Source: Bacteroidota bacterium
GTDB lineage: Bacteria > Bacteroidota > Bacteroidia > Bacteroidales > B39-G9
Direction: 5' to 3'
Assembly (NCBI GenBank): GCA_003648455.1
Contig: QMPG01000052.1
Coordinates: 1 to 13,163, forward strand
Length of the DNA: 13,163 nucleotides
Shown here: one piece after another, positions 1 to 7,369 of the stretch
Layout: each line of letters starts with the position of its first letter
Position numbering within the stretch: the first letter of the stretch is position 1
Position numbers and translations under genes: made by a program
The notes under the pieces: generated by a model
What the model was told of the DNA's origin: nothing
Databases searched by the model: none
The model's input: the letters and a program-made list of their open reading frames with translations, nothing else

Positions 1-1059
1 TGTAAGTCTTGCACTTCTAAAAGCAGTGTCGCCTGTAGTTATTGGACATGCAACAACACCAATAATTGCAAATATTGCACCCATTCTTCCAAGCCAGCTA
101 TTGCAAATTTCGTTAACTATCCAAGCAGGATCGTGTCCGCTTATAGCAGCTGTAGCATTTAAGCCCTCTGTACCATGAAAAAAATTAATGGCAGCTGTTG
201 CCCAAATAAGTGCTACAATACCTTCAGAAATCATAGCACCGTAAAAAACTTTTCTGCCATAGCTTTCTTTTTTCATGCATCGTGCCATTAATGGTGCTTG
301 CGTTGAGTGAAAACCTGAAATTGCACCACATGAAATAACAATAAACATCATTGGAAATAATATGTTTTGAGAAGGATTAGAATGAAAATTTTTAAAATCG
401 CTAAACGATAATTCGTGTAAATTTAATGTGCCTGATGCTCCTTTAAAGATCATTGCTCCGGCAATGCTGACAGCCATAACAAGCAAAGCTACTCCAAAAA
501 TTGGGTAAATTTTACCAATAATTTTGTTAATTGGTAATAAGGTTGCAATAATGTAATATCCAAAAATAATATAAAGCCAAATAGCTTTATTGGCGCCTGT
601 TAAACTTTCCAACAAACCCGCAGGTCCTGTAACAAAGGCAACACCGACAAATATTAATAATAATATTGAGAATATTCTTAAGAAATTTTGAAATCCTGTG
701 CCTAGGTATTTCCCAACAACTTCTGAAATGCTTGCACCATTGTGTCTTACAGATAACATGCCGGAAAAATAATCGTGAACAGAACCCATAAATATGCAAC
801 CTAACACAATCCAGATATAAGAAACAGGACCGTACATTGCACCGAGAATTGCTCCAAATATTGGACCCAGTCCTGCAATGTTTAGAAATTCTATCATGTA
901 CATTTTCCAGACCGGCATTGGTATATAATCAACGCCATCGGCAATACGAACGGCAGGAGTTTCTATCTTGTCGTCAGCACCAAAGAATTTTTCAATAAAT
1001 TTACCGTAAATAAAGTAGCCTAAGATTAAAGCTAAAATTGAAATTATAAATGTAAACAT
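1..1059 (-). CDS. cstA: CstA-family carbon starvation protein / pyruvate-peptide transporter, 5' part only
   Basis: Open from an ATG at 1059 to the window edge, 353 codons; the C-terminus lies outside. The translation is very hydrophobic with many membrane spans and starts MFTFIISILALILGYFIYGK. Family-typical stretches are visible: GPIFGAILGAMYGP near residue 70, HDYFSGMLSVRHNG near 92, SGFHSTQAPLMARCM near 240, and GDTAFRSARL at the cut end. Known CstA proteins are inner-membrane carriers linked to pyruvate or peptide uptake under carbon limitation; the family match is seen here, the substrate is inferred. The Bacteroidota short form is somewhat under 500 residues, so about a quarter is missing. 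A TAnnTTTG box lies 28-36 nt upstream of the ATG. No frameshift is seen. Confidence 0.93.
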   Translation of the reverse strand, partial: MFTFIISILALILGYFIYGKFIEKFFGADDKIETPAVRIADGVDYIPMPVWKMYMIEFLNIAGLGPIFGAILGAMYGPVSYIWIVLGCIFMGSVHDYFSGMLSVRHNGASISEVVGKYLGTGFQNFLRIFSILLLIFVGVAFVTGPAGLLESLTGANKAIWLYIIFGYYIIATLLPINKIIGKIYPIFGVALLVMAVSIAGAMIFKGASGTLNLHELSFSDFKNFHSNPSQNILFPMMFIVISCGAISGFHSTQAPLMARCMKKESYGRKVFYGAMISEGIVALIWATAAINFFHGTEGLNATAAISGHDPAWIVNEICNSWLGRMGAIFAIIGVVACPITTGDTAFRSARLT

Positions 1060-1086
1060 AACTTATTTGATTTTTTAAAGTTTATT

Positions 1087-1095
1087 GCAAACTTA
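1087..1095 (-). promoter_or_regulatory. candidate -7 box of the cstA promoter
   Basis: On the minus strand the sequence reads TAAGTTTGC, matching the Bacteroidota -7 consensus TAnnTTTG. It would start transcription roughly 20 nt upstream of the cstA ATG at 1059. No convincing -33 TTG is seen at the usual spacing, so this is a half-site match only. Confidence 0.4.
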
Positions 1096-1148
1096 ATAAT
1101 AAATTACATTCGTTGTTATTGGGATGTTTATTTTTAAAAACATATATT

Positions 1149-1192
1149 AATAGAAACCCACAAAAATTTTAAAATTTTTGTGGGTTTCTATT
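1149..1192. terminator. perfect 44-bp palindrome, terminator-like, between receptor gene and cstA
   Basis: Two 22-nt arms meet with no spacer: the left arm contains GAAACCCACAAAAATTTT and the right arm is its exact complement. As RNA it would form a strong stem with a GTGGGTTTC clamp and an A/U-rich top. It lies downstream of the minus-strand receptor (stop at 1343) and upstream of cstA, so it could end receptor transcription. On the plus strand it is followed by TTTTG; on the minus strand the following bases are not a clean U-run, so terminator function is inferred. Confidence 0.55.
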
Positions 1193-1246
1193 TTGTAACT
1201 TACTGTTCTAGATTTGTAAACCTTAACTAACAAGCTGTATATTAGT

Positions 1247-1276
1247 ACTTTTGGATTGCAAATGCGAGAGGGCACG
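1247..1276. repeat. hairpin repeat, copy A (second copy at 7370-7399)
   Basis: This 30-nt stretch (ACTTTTGGATTGCAAATGCG onward) aligns without gaps to 7370-7399 with 22 of 30 identical bases. It can fold around a 3-nt loop, pairing CTTTTGGATT with AATGCGAGAG (one G-G mismatch and two G-U pairs). It lies in the spacer after the 3' end of the receptor gene. Confidence 0.45.
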
Positions 1277-1292
1277 TTTTTTTATAATTTTT

Positions 1293-1327
1293 ATCTGCGA
1301 CAATCTGCAAAATCTGCGTCATCTGCG
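1293..1327. repeat. four-copy ATCTGCG tandem array
   Basis: ATCTGCG, ATCTGCA, ATCTGCG and ATCTGCG start at 1293, 1303, 1312 and 1321, spaced 10, 9 and 9 nt. The array ends 16 nt from the receptor stop codon at 1343. It is richer in G+C than the flanking sequence and does not encode anything obvious. It is a degenerate short tandem repeat of the kind scattered in Bacteroidota spacers; its function is unknown. Confidence 0.6.
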
Positions 1328-1342
1328 TTCTATTCTTTCTAA

Positions 1343-3787
1343 TTAAAATTTAAGCGTTAAACCTGCCAAAAAATTAATTCCTGCCTGAGGGAAATATCCA
1401 TCCATAACTCTTTGCTCTCCTTCAAAAGTATATTGATAAACCCACGCATTTGTTTCATACTCTTCGTCGAAAATATTGTTTACCATTAACGATAAGTTAA
1501 TATTCTTAATAAGCTTTGTTTTAAATCCATAATCAATTTTTATATTATTGAAAAAGTATGCATCGAGTTTTCTTTCCTTGCTTGATGTGTTATCAATATA
1601 TTGTTCGCCAACATAGTTAGATATAAACTTAACAGAGAAATTTTTAATACTATAAGTTATTAAACTATTCGCAATAATATTTGGAGAAAAGGCAAGATCT
1701 GTTTCACCTAAATTTGACACGTCTTGTCCCCAAGTGTCCCAATTATCAACATATTGTGTGAAATTTTTAATTTTGTTTTTACTAAAAGTTGCATTTAAAT
1801 CCCATTGTAGATTATCAGTAAATTTTAATCCTGAAGATAATTCAATACCGGTGCGATAACTTTTGTCAACATTCGCCATAATTGCAGATCCAACATCATT
1901 AATATTACCTGTTAAAACTAACTGATTTTTGTAATCCATAAAAAATAAATTTACATTCAACACTGTTTTTGTTGTATTAAAAGTGTAACCAAATTCATAG
2001 TCTTTTAGTACTTCATCTGTTGGCATTGGTTTGCTTGGGTCTGCATCTGTATAATTATGACGGTTTGGCTCACGATGTGCTACACCAAATGAAAAATATG
2101 TATTTTGTTTATCGTTAATAGTATAATAAATTCCGGCTTTGGGATTAATAAAATTAAATTTATGATTTTGGCTAACATCTCTAAAATCATCATCAATACC
2201 GTCAATAGTATAATCAATATTACGAAATTGAATATCGCCGTAAACGTTTAATTTATTGGTGATAAGAAAATTCATTTTGGTATATATGTTAAAGTCTTTT
2301 TTTGTTCCTTTGTTTCTGTAGTATTCGTAGTCTTTTTCAAAATTATTTAAGGCATTCTGTGCCCAGATAACATTCCCAAAATGGTCGCCTTCGTAAATAT
2401 TATAAGCACCGCCAATTGAGGCATTAATTTTTTTCAGCTTATAATTCATTGAGTAAGTTATTCCGTAAAAATCGTTATCCATCAATTTTCGGTAAACAAA
2501 GTCGGAGCGTGTAATGGTGTCGTTATTAATTATTGCATTGCCAAGACCAAACTTGCTGAATTTTTTATTGTATTTATAACTCTCGTAATAGCCATAACCT
2601 TTTGTGTAATGCAAGGCAGTGTTAATGTTGAGGAAATTAGTTATTTCATGCGAGTAAAATAATTGATAATGATCTTGTTGGTAGTTATCTGTTTGATTTT
2701 TGTATAAATAGCGGTTAAAAGTGCGTGTGTCTGAATTAAACAAATTGTTTTTTTCAGCATCAGACCATCCGTCATCATTAACGAGTTGTGCCATACCGAC
2801 AGAATCATTTTCTAATTTACATTTGGGTACTCCATTCCATGCCTGTCCGGTTATTTCTTTACCCGAAGAGATGTTGATTTTAACAATATCGTGCTCGTTA
2901 TAATAACCACCTGAGATGAAAAATGATTTTAAATCAGAAGCAGAGCGATCGATAAATCCTTGCGATTCGATTTTTGACAGTCGTGCATCAAAAGTAAATT
3001 TATCATTAATTAATCCAGAGCCTACTCTAACATTGCTTTTCCATGTTTGGAATGAACCAATAGAATTGTTTATTTCTGCATAAGCATCTTTCTCAAGACT
3101 TAGTGTTTGCATATTTATTGTTGCACCAAAAGCACCGGCACCATTGGTTGATGTGCCTACTCCACGCTGAATTTGTACATTATTAATTGATGAGGCAAGG
3201 TCGGGTAAATTTACCCAGAATACACCATGAGATTCAGGGTCGTTATATGGGATGCCGTTTATGGTAACATTTATTCTGTTTGCATCAGTTCCTCGAATTC
3301 TTATGTTTGTGTAACCAATTCCTGCTCCTGCATCAGAAGATGTTACAACAGAAGGGCTGATGCTTAGCAAATAAGGAATGTCTTGTCCCAAATTATTTTC
3401 TGCAATACTTTTTTTGTTTAATGTTGAATAGGTGGCAGGTGTTTTTTCTCCAACTTTTGTTGACGAAATCATAATTTCATCAGACATAATGCTCGAGCGT
3501 TTTAATTTAAAATTAACAAGCAAATCTTTTTCTAAAGTAATTTGTTTAGAAGATTTTACGTATCCAATATAGGATACTACAATTGTATATTTGCCATTTT
3601 TTATGTTCTTAATAAAGAATTTACCGGTCAAATCGGTAAAAGTTCCTTTTAAGGTGTTTGTTAATTGAACATTTGCACCAATTAAAGGCTCTCCATTGGT
3701 GTTTGTAATTGTTCCTGAAATGTTTGATTGCGAAAAAATCGAAAAACTGATTAATTGCAATACTAAAAATAATGATAATCTTTTCAT
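1343..3787 (-). CDS. TonB-dependent outer-membrane receptor, probably for thiamin or a thiamin precursor
   Basis: A protein of 814 residues, full length for the family. Residues 1-20 are a signal peptide (MKRLSLFLVLQLISFSIFSQ). Residues 22-98 form a carboxypeptidase-regulatory-like domain (SGTITNTNGEPLIGANVQL). The plug domain spans about 118-228, with IRIRGTDANRINVTINGIP, then NDPESHGVFWVNLPD and the QRGVGTSTNGAGAFGATINM motif. The rest is an aromatic-rich beta-barrel ending in Phe (GLTLKF). It imports a substrate across the outer membrane using TonB energy. The substrate is inferred from the TPP riboswitch in the leader: receptors under THI-box control are a known thiamin uptake route in Bacteroidota. 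No thiamin biosynthesis, pnuT or SusD-like gene adjoins it. The 54-nt gap between riboswitch core and ATG suggests control of translation or of early termination. Confidence 0.93.
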   Translation of the reverse strand: MKRLSLFLVLQLISFSIFSQSNISGTITNTNGEPLIGANVQLTNTLKGTFTDLTGKFFIKNIKNGKYTIVVSYIGYVKSSKQITLEKDLLVNFKLKRSSIMSDEIMISSTKVGEKTPATYSTLNKKSIAENNLGQDIPYLLSISPSVVTSSDAGAGIGYTNIRIRGTDANRINVTINGIPYNDPESHGVFWVNLPDLASSINNVQIQRGVGTSTNGAGAFGATINMQTLSLEKDAYAEINNSIGSFQTWKSNVRVGSGLINDKFTFDARLSKIESQGFIDRSASDLKSFFISGGYYNEHDIVKINISSGKEITGQAWNGVPKCKLENDSVGMAQLVNDDGWSDAEKNNLFNSDTRTFNRYLYKNQTDNYQQDHYQLFYSHEITNFLNINTALHYTKGYGYYESYKYNKKFSKFGLGNAIINNDTITRSDFVYRKLMDNDFYGITYSMNYKLKKINASIGGAYNIYEGDHFGNVIWAQNALNNFEKDYEYYRNKGTKKDFNIYTKMNFLITNKLNVYGDIQFRNIDYTIDGIDDDFRDVSQNHKFNFINPKAGIYYTINDKQNTYFSFGVAHREPNRHNYTDADPSKPMPTDEVLKDYEFGYTFNTTKTVLNVNLFFMDYKNQLVLTGNINDVGSAIMANVDKSYRTGIELSSGLKFTDNLQWDLNATFSKNKIKNFTQYVDNWDTWGQDVSNLGETDLAFSPNIIANSLITYSIKNFSVKFISNYVGEQYIDNTSSKERKLDAYFFNNIKIDYGFKTKLIKNINLSLMVNNIFDEEYETNAWVYQYTFEGEQRVMDGYFPQAGINFLAGLTLKF

Positions 3788-3840
3788 GATTAAATTTTTT
3801 AGTTAATGTTTAATATTGCAATGGGTGATTGTTACTCTTT

Positions 3841-3910
3841 TCCCTACGCCGGCATTATCCGTTCAGGTTCAAAGGGTGTGATCTCAGCCTTAAATATTAA
3901 GGCACCCCAC
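3841..3910 (-). promoter_or_regulatory. TPP riboswitch (THI element) in the receptor leader
   Basis: Read on the minus strand, the conserved THI-box blocks occur in the right order: GTGGGGTGCC (3910-3901), a P3 stem GCCTTAA/TTAAGGC, GGCTGAGA (3890-3883), ACACCC (3879-3874), GAACCTGA (3869-3862), and finally GGATAATGCCGGCGTAGGGA (3860-3841). This matches the core of known TPP aptamers, including the CUGAGA and the GCGUAGGGA segments that contact the ligand. High TPP should lower expression of the receptor whose ATG is at 3787. The switching mechanism is not clear: no U-tailed hairpin lies between aptamer and ATG. A CACCC at 3827-3823 could compete for the GGGGTG of the aptamer, which is speculative. 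The closing stem P1 looks weak. Confidence 0.95.
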
Positions 3911-3923
3911 TGTGAATTGGTTA

Positions 3924-3931
3924 CAAAGTTA
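3924..3931 (-). promoter_or_regulatory. candidate -7 box for the riboswitch/receptor transcript
   Basis: On the minus strand TAACTTTG matches TAnnTTTG and sits 14 nt before the first conserved riboswitch block. A start about 7 nt downstream would put the RNA 5' end just ahead of the aptamer, which fits well. Upstream is the T-run of the thioredoxin terminator instead of a clear TTTG -33 box. Confidence 0.5.
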
Positions 3932-3946
3932 AGAAACTTTAATTGT

Positions 3947-3977
3947 AAAAAAAAAGCTGTGGTAAAAATATCACAGC
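3947..3977 (-). terminator. intrinsic terminator of the thioredoxin gene
   Basis: On the minus strand a stem GCTGTGATA/TACCACAGC (3977-3969 with 3964-3956, one G-U-type change) closes a 4-nt loop and is followed by nine T (3955-3947). It lies 28 nt past the thioredoxin stop codon at 4005 and before the receptor promoter, separating the two transcripts. Confidence 0.88.
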
Positions 3978-4004
3978 CTTTTAGTTATTTTTTCAAATTG
4001 AAAA

Positions 4005-4376
4005 TTATTTTTCTACTTTTAATACGTCAGCAATTGCTTTTTCAAAAGTATCTTTAGGTAATGCACCCATTGCCATTTGTGGTTGTCCTTCTTTTGGCAC
4101 AAATAATAATGATGGGATACTTTGAACTCCAAATACACCGGCTAATTGTTGTTGTTCTTCAGTGTTTACTTTGTAGATGTTGATTTTACCTTCGTATTCA
4201 TCAGCTAATTGTTCTAAAATAGGAGCTACCATTTTACATGGTTGACACCAATCAGCATAAAAATCAATTAAACAAGGTTTGTCTCCTTCGAATTTCCATT
4301 CTTTGTTTTCTTCAAAATTAAAAACTTTTTGCTTGAAAGTTTCTAGTGTTAAATGTTCTAACATTACTTTTTCCAT
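4005..4376 (-). CDS. thioredoxin
   Basis: A cytoplasmic thiol-disulfide oxidoreductase of 123 residues. The thioredoxin fold is evident: LIDFYADWCQPCKMVAPIL (from about residue 36) holds the redox pair C44 and C47, and SIPSLL contains the cis-proline P88. The active site is CQPC, not the common CGPC. No signal peptide or lipobox is seen, so it acts in the cytosol as an electron donor to reductases. The frame stays open upstream to 4463, but the added 29 residues are AT-rich, lack family similarity and would precede the promoter-like box, so the ATG at 4376 (MEKVMLEH) is chosen; ATG 4364 is a lesser alternative. It is a single-gene unit with its own terminator. Confidence 0.93.
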   Translation of the reverse strand: MEKVMLEHLTLETFKQKVFNFEENKEWKFEGDKPCLIDFYADWCQPCKMVAPILEQLADEYEGKINIYKVNTEEQQQLAGVFGVQSIPSLLFVPKEGQPQMAMGALPKDTFEKAIADVLKVEK

Positions 4377-4398
4377 TGTATGAATTTTAAAATTGTTT

Positions 4399-4407
4399 GC
4401 AAAGATA
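4399..4407 (-). promoter_or_regulatory. candidate -7 box of the thioredoxin promoter
   Basis: Minus-strand TATCTTTGC fits TAnnTTTG. A start near 4392 would leave a leader of about 16 nt before the ATG at 4376, and it supports the short start of the gene. The sequence upstream is a long A/T run without a distinct -33 box. Confidence 0.5.
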
Positions 4408-4465
4408 TATAAATATATAAATATGTAAAAATGTATATCAAATAATGTGCCATTAATAATCACAC

Positions 4466-4473
4466 TAATTTTG
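4466..4473 (+). promoter_or_regulatory. candidate -7 box upstream of the GC-rich block
   Basis: Plus-strand TAATTTTG matches TAnnTTTG and lies 84 nt upstream of the GC-rich foldable block at 4557. If used, it would give a non-coding transcript of about 165 nt ending at the hairpin near 4645. There is no clear -33 element, and such a box occurs by chance in AT-rich DNA. Confidence 0.25.
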
Positions 4474-4556
4474 CTAATTAGAGTTTTTTAGATCTCAAGT
4501 TAACCCGTTTTATTTCAGACAAAAACGAAGCGAATTGTATGAATGTGTGATAGATA

Positions 4557-4675
4557 GTGGGGTGCAAAGTGGGAACCGAACCACCAGCTGGAGGTGAGCT
4601 CACGCAAGTAAACCCCGCATTAGAAGTACCCAAATTTGGGGTTTTAAAAACACCAAATTTGTTGGTAATTCTTAA
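4557..4675 (+). ncRNA. candidate structured RNA (GC-rich, foldable spacer block), unknown family
   Basis: Positions 4557-4618 are about 61% G+C in a spacer that is otherwise far richer in A+T. The ends pair: GTGGGGT (4557-4563) with ACCCCGC (4612-4618), 7 pairs including one G-U. Inside are GTGG/CCAC around an 8-nt loop, the imperfect palindrome ACCACCAGCTGGAGGT and the perfect palindrome GTGAGCTCAC. Directly after it, CCCAAATTTGGGG followed by TTTT (4629-4645) resembles a terminator, and this arm also pairs with 4646-4674 (CACCAAATTTG and GGTAATTCTTAA). No reading frame is evident. It matches no RNA family recognised here, including RNase P, SRP, tmRNA and tRNA. The strand is chosen from the T-run. 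It could instead be a small non-autonomous repeat element. Confidence 0.4.
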
Positions 4676-4766
4676 GCGTAGAAAAATTATGAATTTTTCG
4701 GGTTAAAAAAATAAAATATGAATGAATAAAATTTCTTAATATTGTTAATATTGATACTAAAAATTG

Positions 4767-4774
4767 TAATTTTG
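4767..4774 (+). promoter_or_regulatory. candidate -7 box of the tRNA nucleotidyltransferase gene
   Basis: TAATTTTG matches TAnnTTTG and lies 36 nt before the ATG at 4811. A TTG at 4742-4744 is 22 nt upstream, slightly long for the usual spacing. This placement argues that the coding region starts at 4811, not at the upstream in-frame ATG at 4742. Confidence 0.4.
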
Positions 4775-4810
4775 TCACCTATTTACAACAAATGTCATAG
4801 TTTTTTATTC

Positions 4811-6223
4811 ATGAATAAATATTTAAAACATCCGGTTTTTAAAATAATATCAGATATTGTTACTTCTAAAAACATGCAAGCCTATGTTATTGGCGGTTTT
4901 GTGCGCGATATAATTTTGAAACGACCATCAAATGATATTGATGTAGTTGTTGTTGGCAGCGGTATTGATTTGGCAAATATGGTGGCAGACAAAATTGATA
5001 AAGACGTAAAAGTTTCTGTGTTTAAGAATTTTGGAACTGCAATGTTAAGGTATAAAAATTATGAGATTGAATTTGTTGGAGCACGAAAAGAATCATATAA
5101 CAGAAATTCGAGAAAGCCTATTGTTGAAGATGGTAGTCTTGAAGATGATCAGAACAGAAGAGACTTTACCATAAATGCACTTGCATTAAGTTTAAATAAA
5201 GAAACATATGGGCAGATTCTAGATCCATTTAATGGATTAGAAGATATTAAAAAAAAAATAATTCGTACACCATTAAACCCTGATATTACATTTTCTGACG
5301 ATCCTTTAAGAATGATACGTGCTATTCGTTTTGCAGCACAATTAAATTTTAAAATTTGCGACGAAGCATTATCAGCAATTAAAAGTAATTCAGAAAGAAT
5401 CAAAATTGTTTCAAGGGAAAGAATAAACGACGAGCTTAATAAAATTGTTTTATCGGCAAAGCCTTCAATTGGGTTCAAACTTTTAGAAGCTACCGGTTTG
5501 CTTGAAATAGTTTTTCCCGAATTGTATAAATTAAAAGGAGTTGATGTAAAAAAAGGGATTAAGCATAAAGATAACTTTTATCACACACTTGATGTTCTCG
5601 ATAATATAAGTAAACATACAGATAATTTATGGTTGCGTTGGGCTGCAATTCTGCATGATATAGGAAAGCCTGCAAGCAAACGATTTGATGATGAACATGG
5701 ATGGACTTTTCATGGACATGAATTTGTTGGGTATAAAATGTTACCTGATATTTTTCGACGTCTTAAATTCCCTATGAATGAGAAAATGAAGTATGTTCAG
5801 AAACTCATATTGTTACACATGCGCCCAATTATTTTGTCAAAAGACGATATTACAGATTCTGCAATAAGACGTTTGTTGTTTGAGGCTGGTGAAGATATTG
5901 ACGATTTGATGCTTTTGTGTGATGCTGATATAACATCTAAAAACCCTAACAGAGTTAAGAAATTTTTGCAGAATTTCCAGATTGTTCGAAAAAAATTAAA
6001 GGAAATAGAAGAAAAGGATAAAATAAGAAATTGGCAACCTCCAATCTCCGGTGATGAAATAATAAATATTTTTAATATAAAACCTTCAAAAATTGTAGGT
6101 GAAATTAAAACTGCAATTAAAGATGCTATTTTAGACGGACTTATTGAGAATAATTACGACGATGCATACAAATTTATGATTAAAAAAGCAACAGAATTAG
6201 GATTAAAACCTAAGAAAAAATAA
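4811..6223 (+). CDS. CCA-adding-type tRNA nucleotidyltransferase with HD domain
   Basis: A protein of 470 residues. The nucleotidyltransferase head has YVIGGFVRD (about 25-33), the metal-binding DID at 42-44 within NDIDVVVVG, and RRDFTINAL at 116-124. The RNA-binding neck follows, with [15 protein letters not shown] near 163-177. The second half carries an HD hydrolase domain with [12 protein letters not shown] (H282, D283) and HGHE near 301. Class II CCA-adding enzymes build or repair the 3' CCA of tRNAs; HD-containing members may also have phosphohydrolase activity. Poly(A) polymerase is the alternative for this superfamily, but this architecture is the usual CCA enzyme in Bacteroidota. The frame is open from ATG 4742, but the extra 23 residues precede the family start and overlap a promoter-like box, so 4811 is used. 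It converges on the next gene. Confidence 0.92.
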   Translation: MNKYLKHPVFKIISDIVTSKNMQAYVIGGFVRDIILKRPSNDIDVVVVGSGIDLANMVADKIDKDVKVSVFKNFGTAMLRYKNYEIEFVGARKESYNRNSRKPIVEDGSLEDDQNRRDFTINALALSLNKETYGQILDPFNGLEDIKKKIIRTPLNPDITFSDDPLRMIRAIRFAAQLNFKICDEALSAIKSNSERIKIVSRERINDELNKIVLSAKPSIGFKLLEATGLLEIVFPELYKLKGVDVKKGIKHKDNFYHTLDVLDNISKHTDNLWLRWAAILHDIGKPASKRFDDEHGWTFHGHEFVGYKMLPDIFRRLKFPMNEKMKYVQKLILLHMRPIILSKDDITDSAIRRLLFEAGEDIDDLMLLCDADITSKNPNRVKKFLQNFQIVRKKLKEIEEKDKIRNWQPPISGDEIINIFNIKPSKIVGEIKTAIKDAILDGLIENNYDDAYKFMIKKATELGLKPKKK

Positions 6224-6227
6224 TTTT

Positions 6228-7307
6228 TTATTTTCTGTGTAAATCAAGATAAACCGGTAAGTGGTCGCTAAAACCTCCATGATATTTCATGCCAATATAT
6301 GTTCTAAAAGGTCTCTCTCCAAAATAAGATTCGTCTTTTTCGAGTAAAAAATCTGCTTTAAAAACATGGGCATCATCTAAAGATGTGTATAACTTTTTAT
6401 TTTTTAATAATAAATTACCTGATATTATTATCTGGTCAAGTGTTCCCCAGTGTCCTTGATATTTATGACTGCAAATATTTTTTTCAAACTGAAGATAGTA
6501 TGATAAGTTGTAAAGTTCGTTTTTTTGAATGTTATCAAATTTACCATGTGCTTTTAATGTTTCTAATAGACTTTTATTATCTGGCTCATCGTTTAAATCG
6601 CCAATAATAATGATGTTTGCATTCTTATTTGTTTCAAAAATAGAATCTACTTTGCTTCTCAACACTGAGGCTACAAACATTCTGTTGGGTTCAGATTCTA
6701 ATTGCCCGCCCCAGCGTGACGGCCAGTGATTTACAAATACATGAAGAGTGTCATGTTTGTTTGTATAACCTTTTACATAAATTATATCGCGTGTTTTTTT
6801 ATTTTTACTAAAAGGAAAATTAATTTGTATGAAACTGTTAGATATTGGAGTAAAAGTATCTTTTTGATAAAGTAAAGCAACGTCAATACCTCTTCTGTCA
6901 GGAGATTCTTTATGAATTATCTGGTAATTGAATTTTTCAAGAGGTGAAAATTTTACTAATCCATCGACACAGTACCTATTCTCAACTTCGCATAAACCAA
7001 CAATATCGGGAGGTGTCCAGCCACCTACAGCAGTTATTACTTTGGCAATATTATTTACTTTGTGTTTATATTTATCCCAAGTCCAATGGTGGTCGCCGTT
7101 GGGTAAAAATTGGTCGTCTAATTTTAATGTATCGTGGGTTACATTAAAAAAATTCTCAGTATTGTAAAACATTATTCTAAAATATCTGTCGTTAGAAGAA
7201 TTTTCGGTTTGCCTTTGAGTATCGTTTTGGGCGATTGATTTTACTGAAAAGGAAACAAAAATAATTGAAAGAAATGATAAAAGCAGTGTTTTTTTTATAT
7301 TGGTCAT
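6228..7307 (-). CDS. secreted endonuclease/exonuclease/phosphatase-family protein
   Basis: A protein of 359 residues with an N-terminal signal peptide (KKTLLLSFLSIIFVSFSVKS, cleavage probably after the AQ near residue 27). The EEP (DNase I-like) catalytic motifs are present in order: FYNTENFF with N49, GLCEVEN with E107, RRGIDVALLY with D142, VNHWPSRWGG with H194, IIGDLNDEP with D237 and N239, GTLDQI, and a C-terminal GGFSDHLPVYLDL. All metal-binding and catalytic positions look intact, so it should be an active hydrolase. The substrate cannot be told: extracellular or periplasmic DNA, or a phosphoester such as an inositol phosphate or a sphingolipid. Its stop codon is 4 nt from that of the convergent nucleotidyltransferase, so the A/T-rich junction must serve as terminator for both. 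Confidence 0.9.
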   Translation of the reverse strand: MTNIKKTLLLSFLSIIFVSFSVKSIAQNDTQRQTENSSNDRYFRIMFYNTENFFNVTHDTLKLDDQFLPNGDHHWTWDKYKHKVNNIAKVITAVGGWTPPDIVGLCEVENRYCVDGLVKFSPLEKFNYQIIHKESPDRRGIDVALLYQKDTFTPISNSFIQINFPFSKNKKTRDIIYVKGYTNKHDTLHVFVNHWPSRWGGQLESEPNRMFVASVLRSKVDSIFETNKNANIIIIGDLNDEPDNKSLLETLKAHGKFDNIQKNELYNLSYYLQFEKNICSHKYQGHWGTLDQIIISGNLLLKNKKLYTSLDDAHVFKADFLLEKDESYFGERPFRTYIGMKYHGGFSDHLPVYLDLHRK

Positions 7308-7369
7308 AGGTTAATGTTTATATAAATTGTATGTTAAATTTTGAATGTTTCAATTGTTATATTGTTTAG

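Larger units (their letters stand above)
4377..4810. other. 434-nt spacer without a protein gene
   Basis: This divergent spacer between the thioredoxin and the tRNA nucleotidyltransferase carries promoter-like boxes for both genes and the GC-rich block described at 4557-4675. An 8-bp inverted repeat (TTAACCCG at 4500-4507, CGGGTTAA at 4699-4706) encloses that block, but a match of this length over 200 nt can occur by chance. No open frame of credible coding character is seen. Confidence 0.7.

Noticed and set aside
587..799. Minus-strand 70-codon frame
   Set aside because: It lies in another frame inside the well-supported cstA coding region.
3806..4057. Small plus-strand open frame of 83 codons
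   Set aside because: It runs antisense through the TPP riboswitch and the thioredoxin terminator, and its translation has no protein-like features.
4377..4463. N-terminal extension of thioredoxin by 29 residues
   Set aside because: The extra residues are encoded by AT-rich spacer, precede a promoter-like box, and are not part of the thioredoxin fold.
4557..4618. Possible tRNA or tRNA remnant on the minus strand (GGTTCGGTTCCCAC followed by TTTGCACCCCA)
   Set aside because: The T-arm-like part lacks a proper 5-pair stem with a 7-nt loop, the putative acceptor has no matching 5' strand, and no anticodon arm can be drawn.
4500..4706. Mobile element bounded by TTAACCCG / CGGGTTAA
   Set aside because: Eight matching bases over a 200-nt AT-rich spacer can arise by chance, and no target duplication or transposase is seen.
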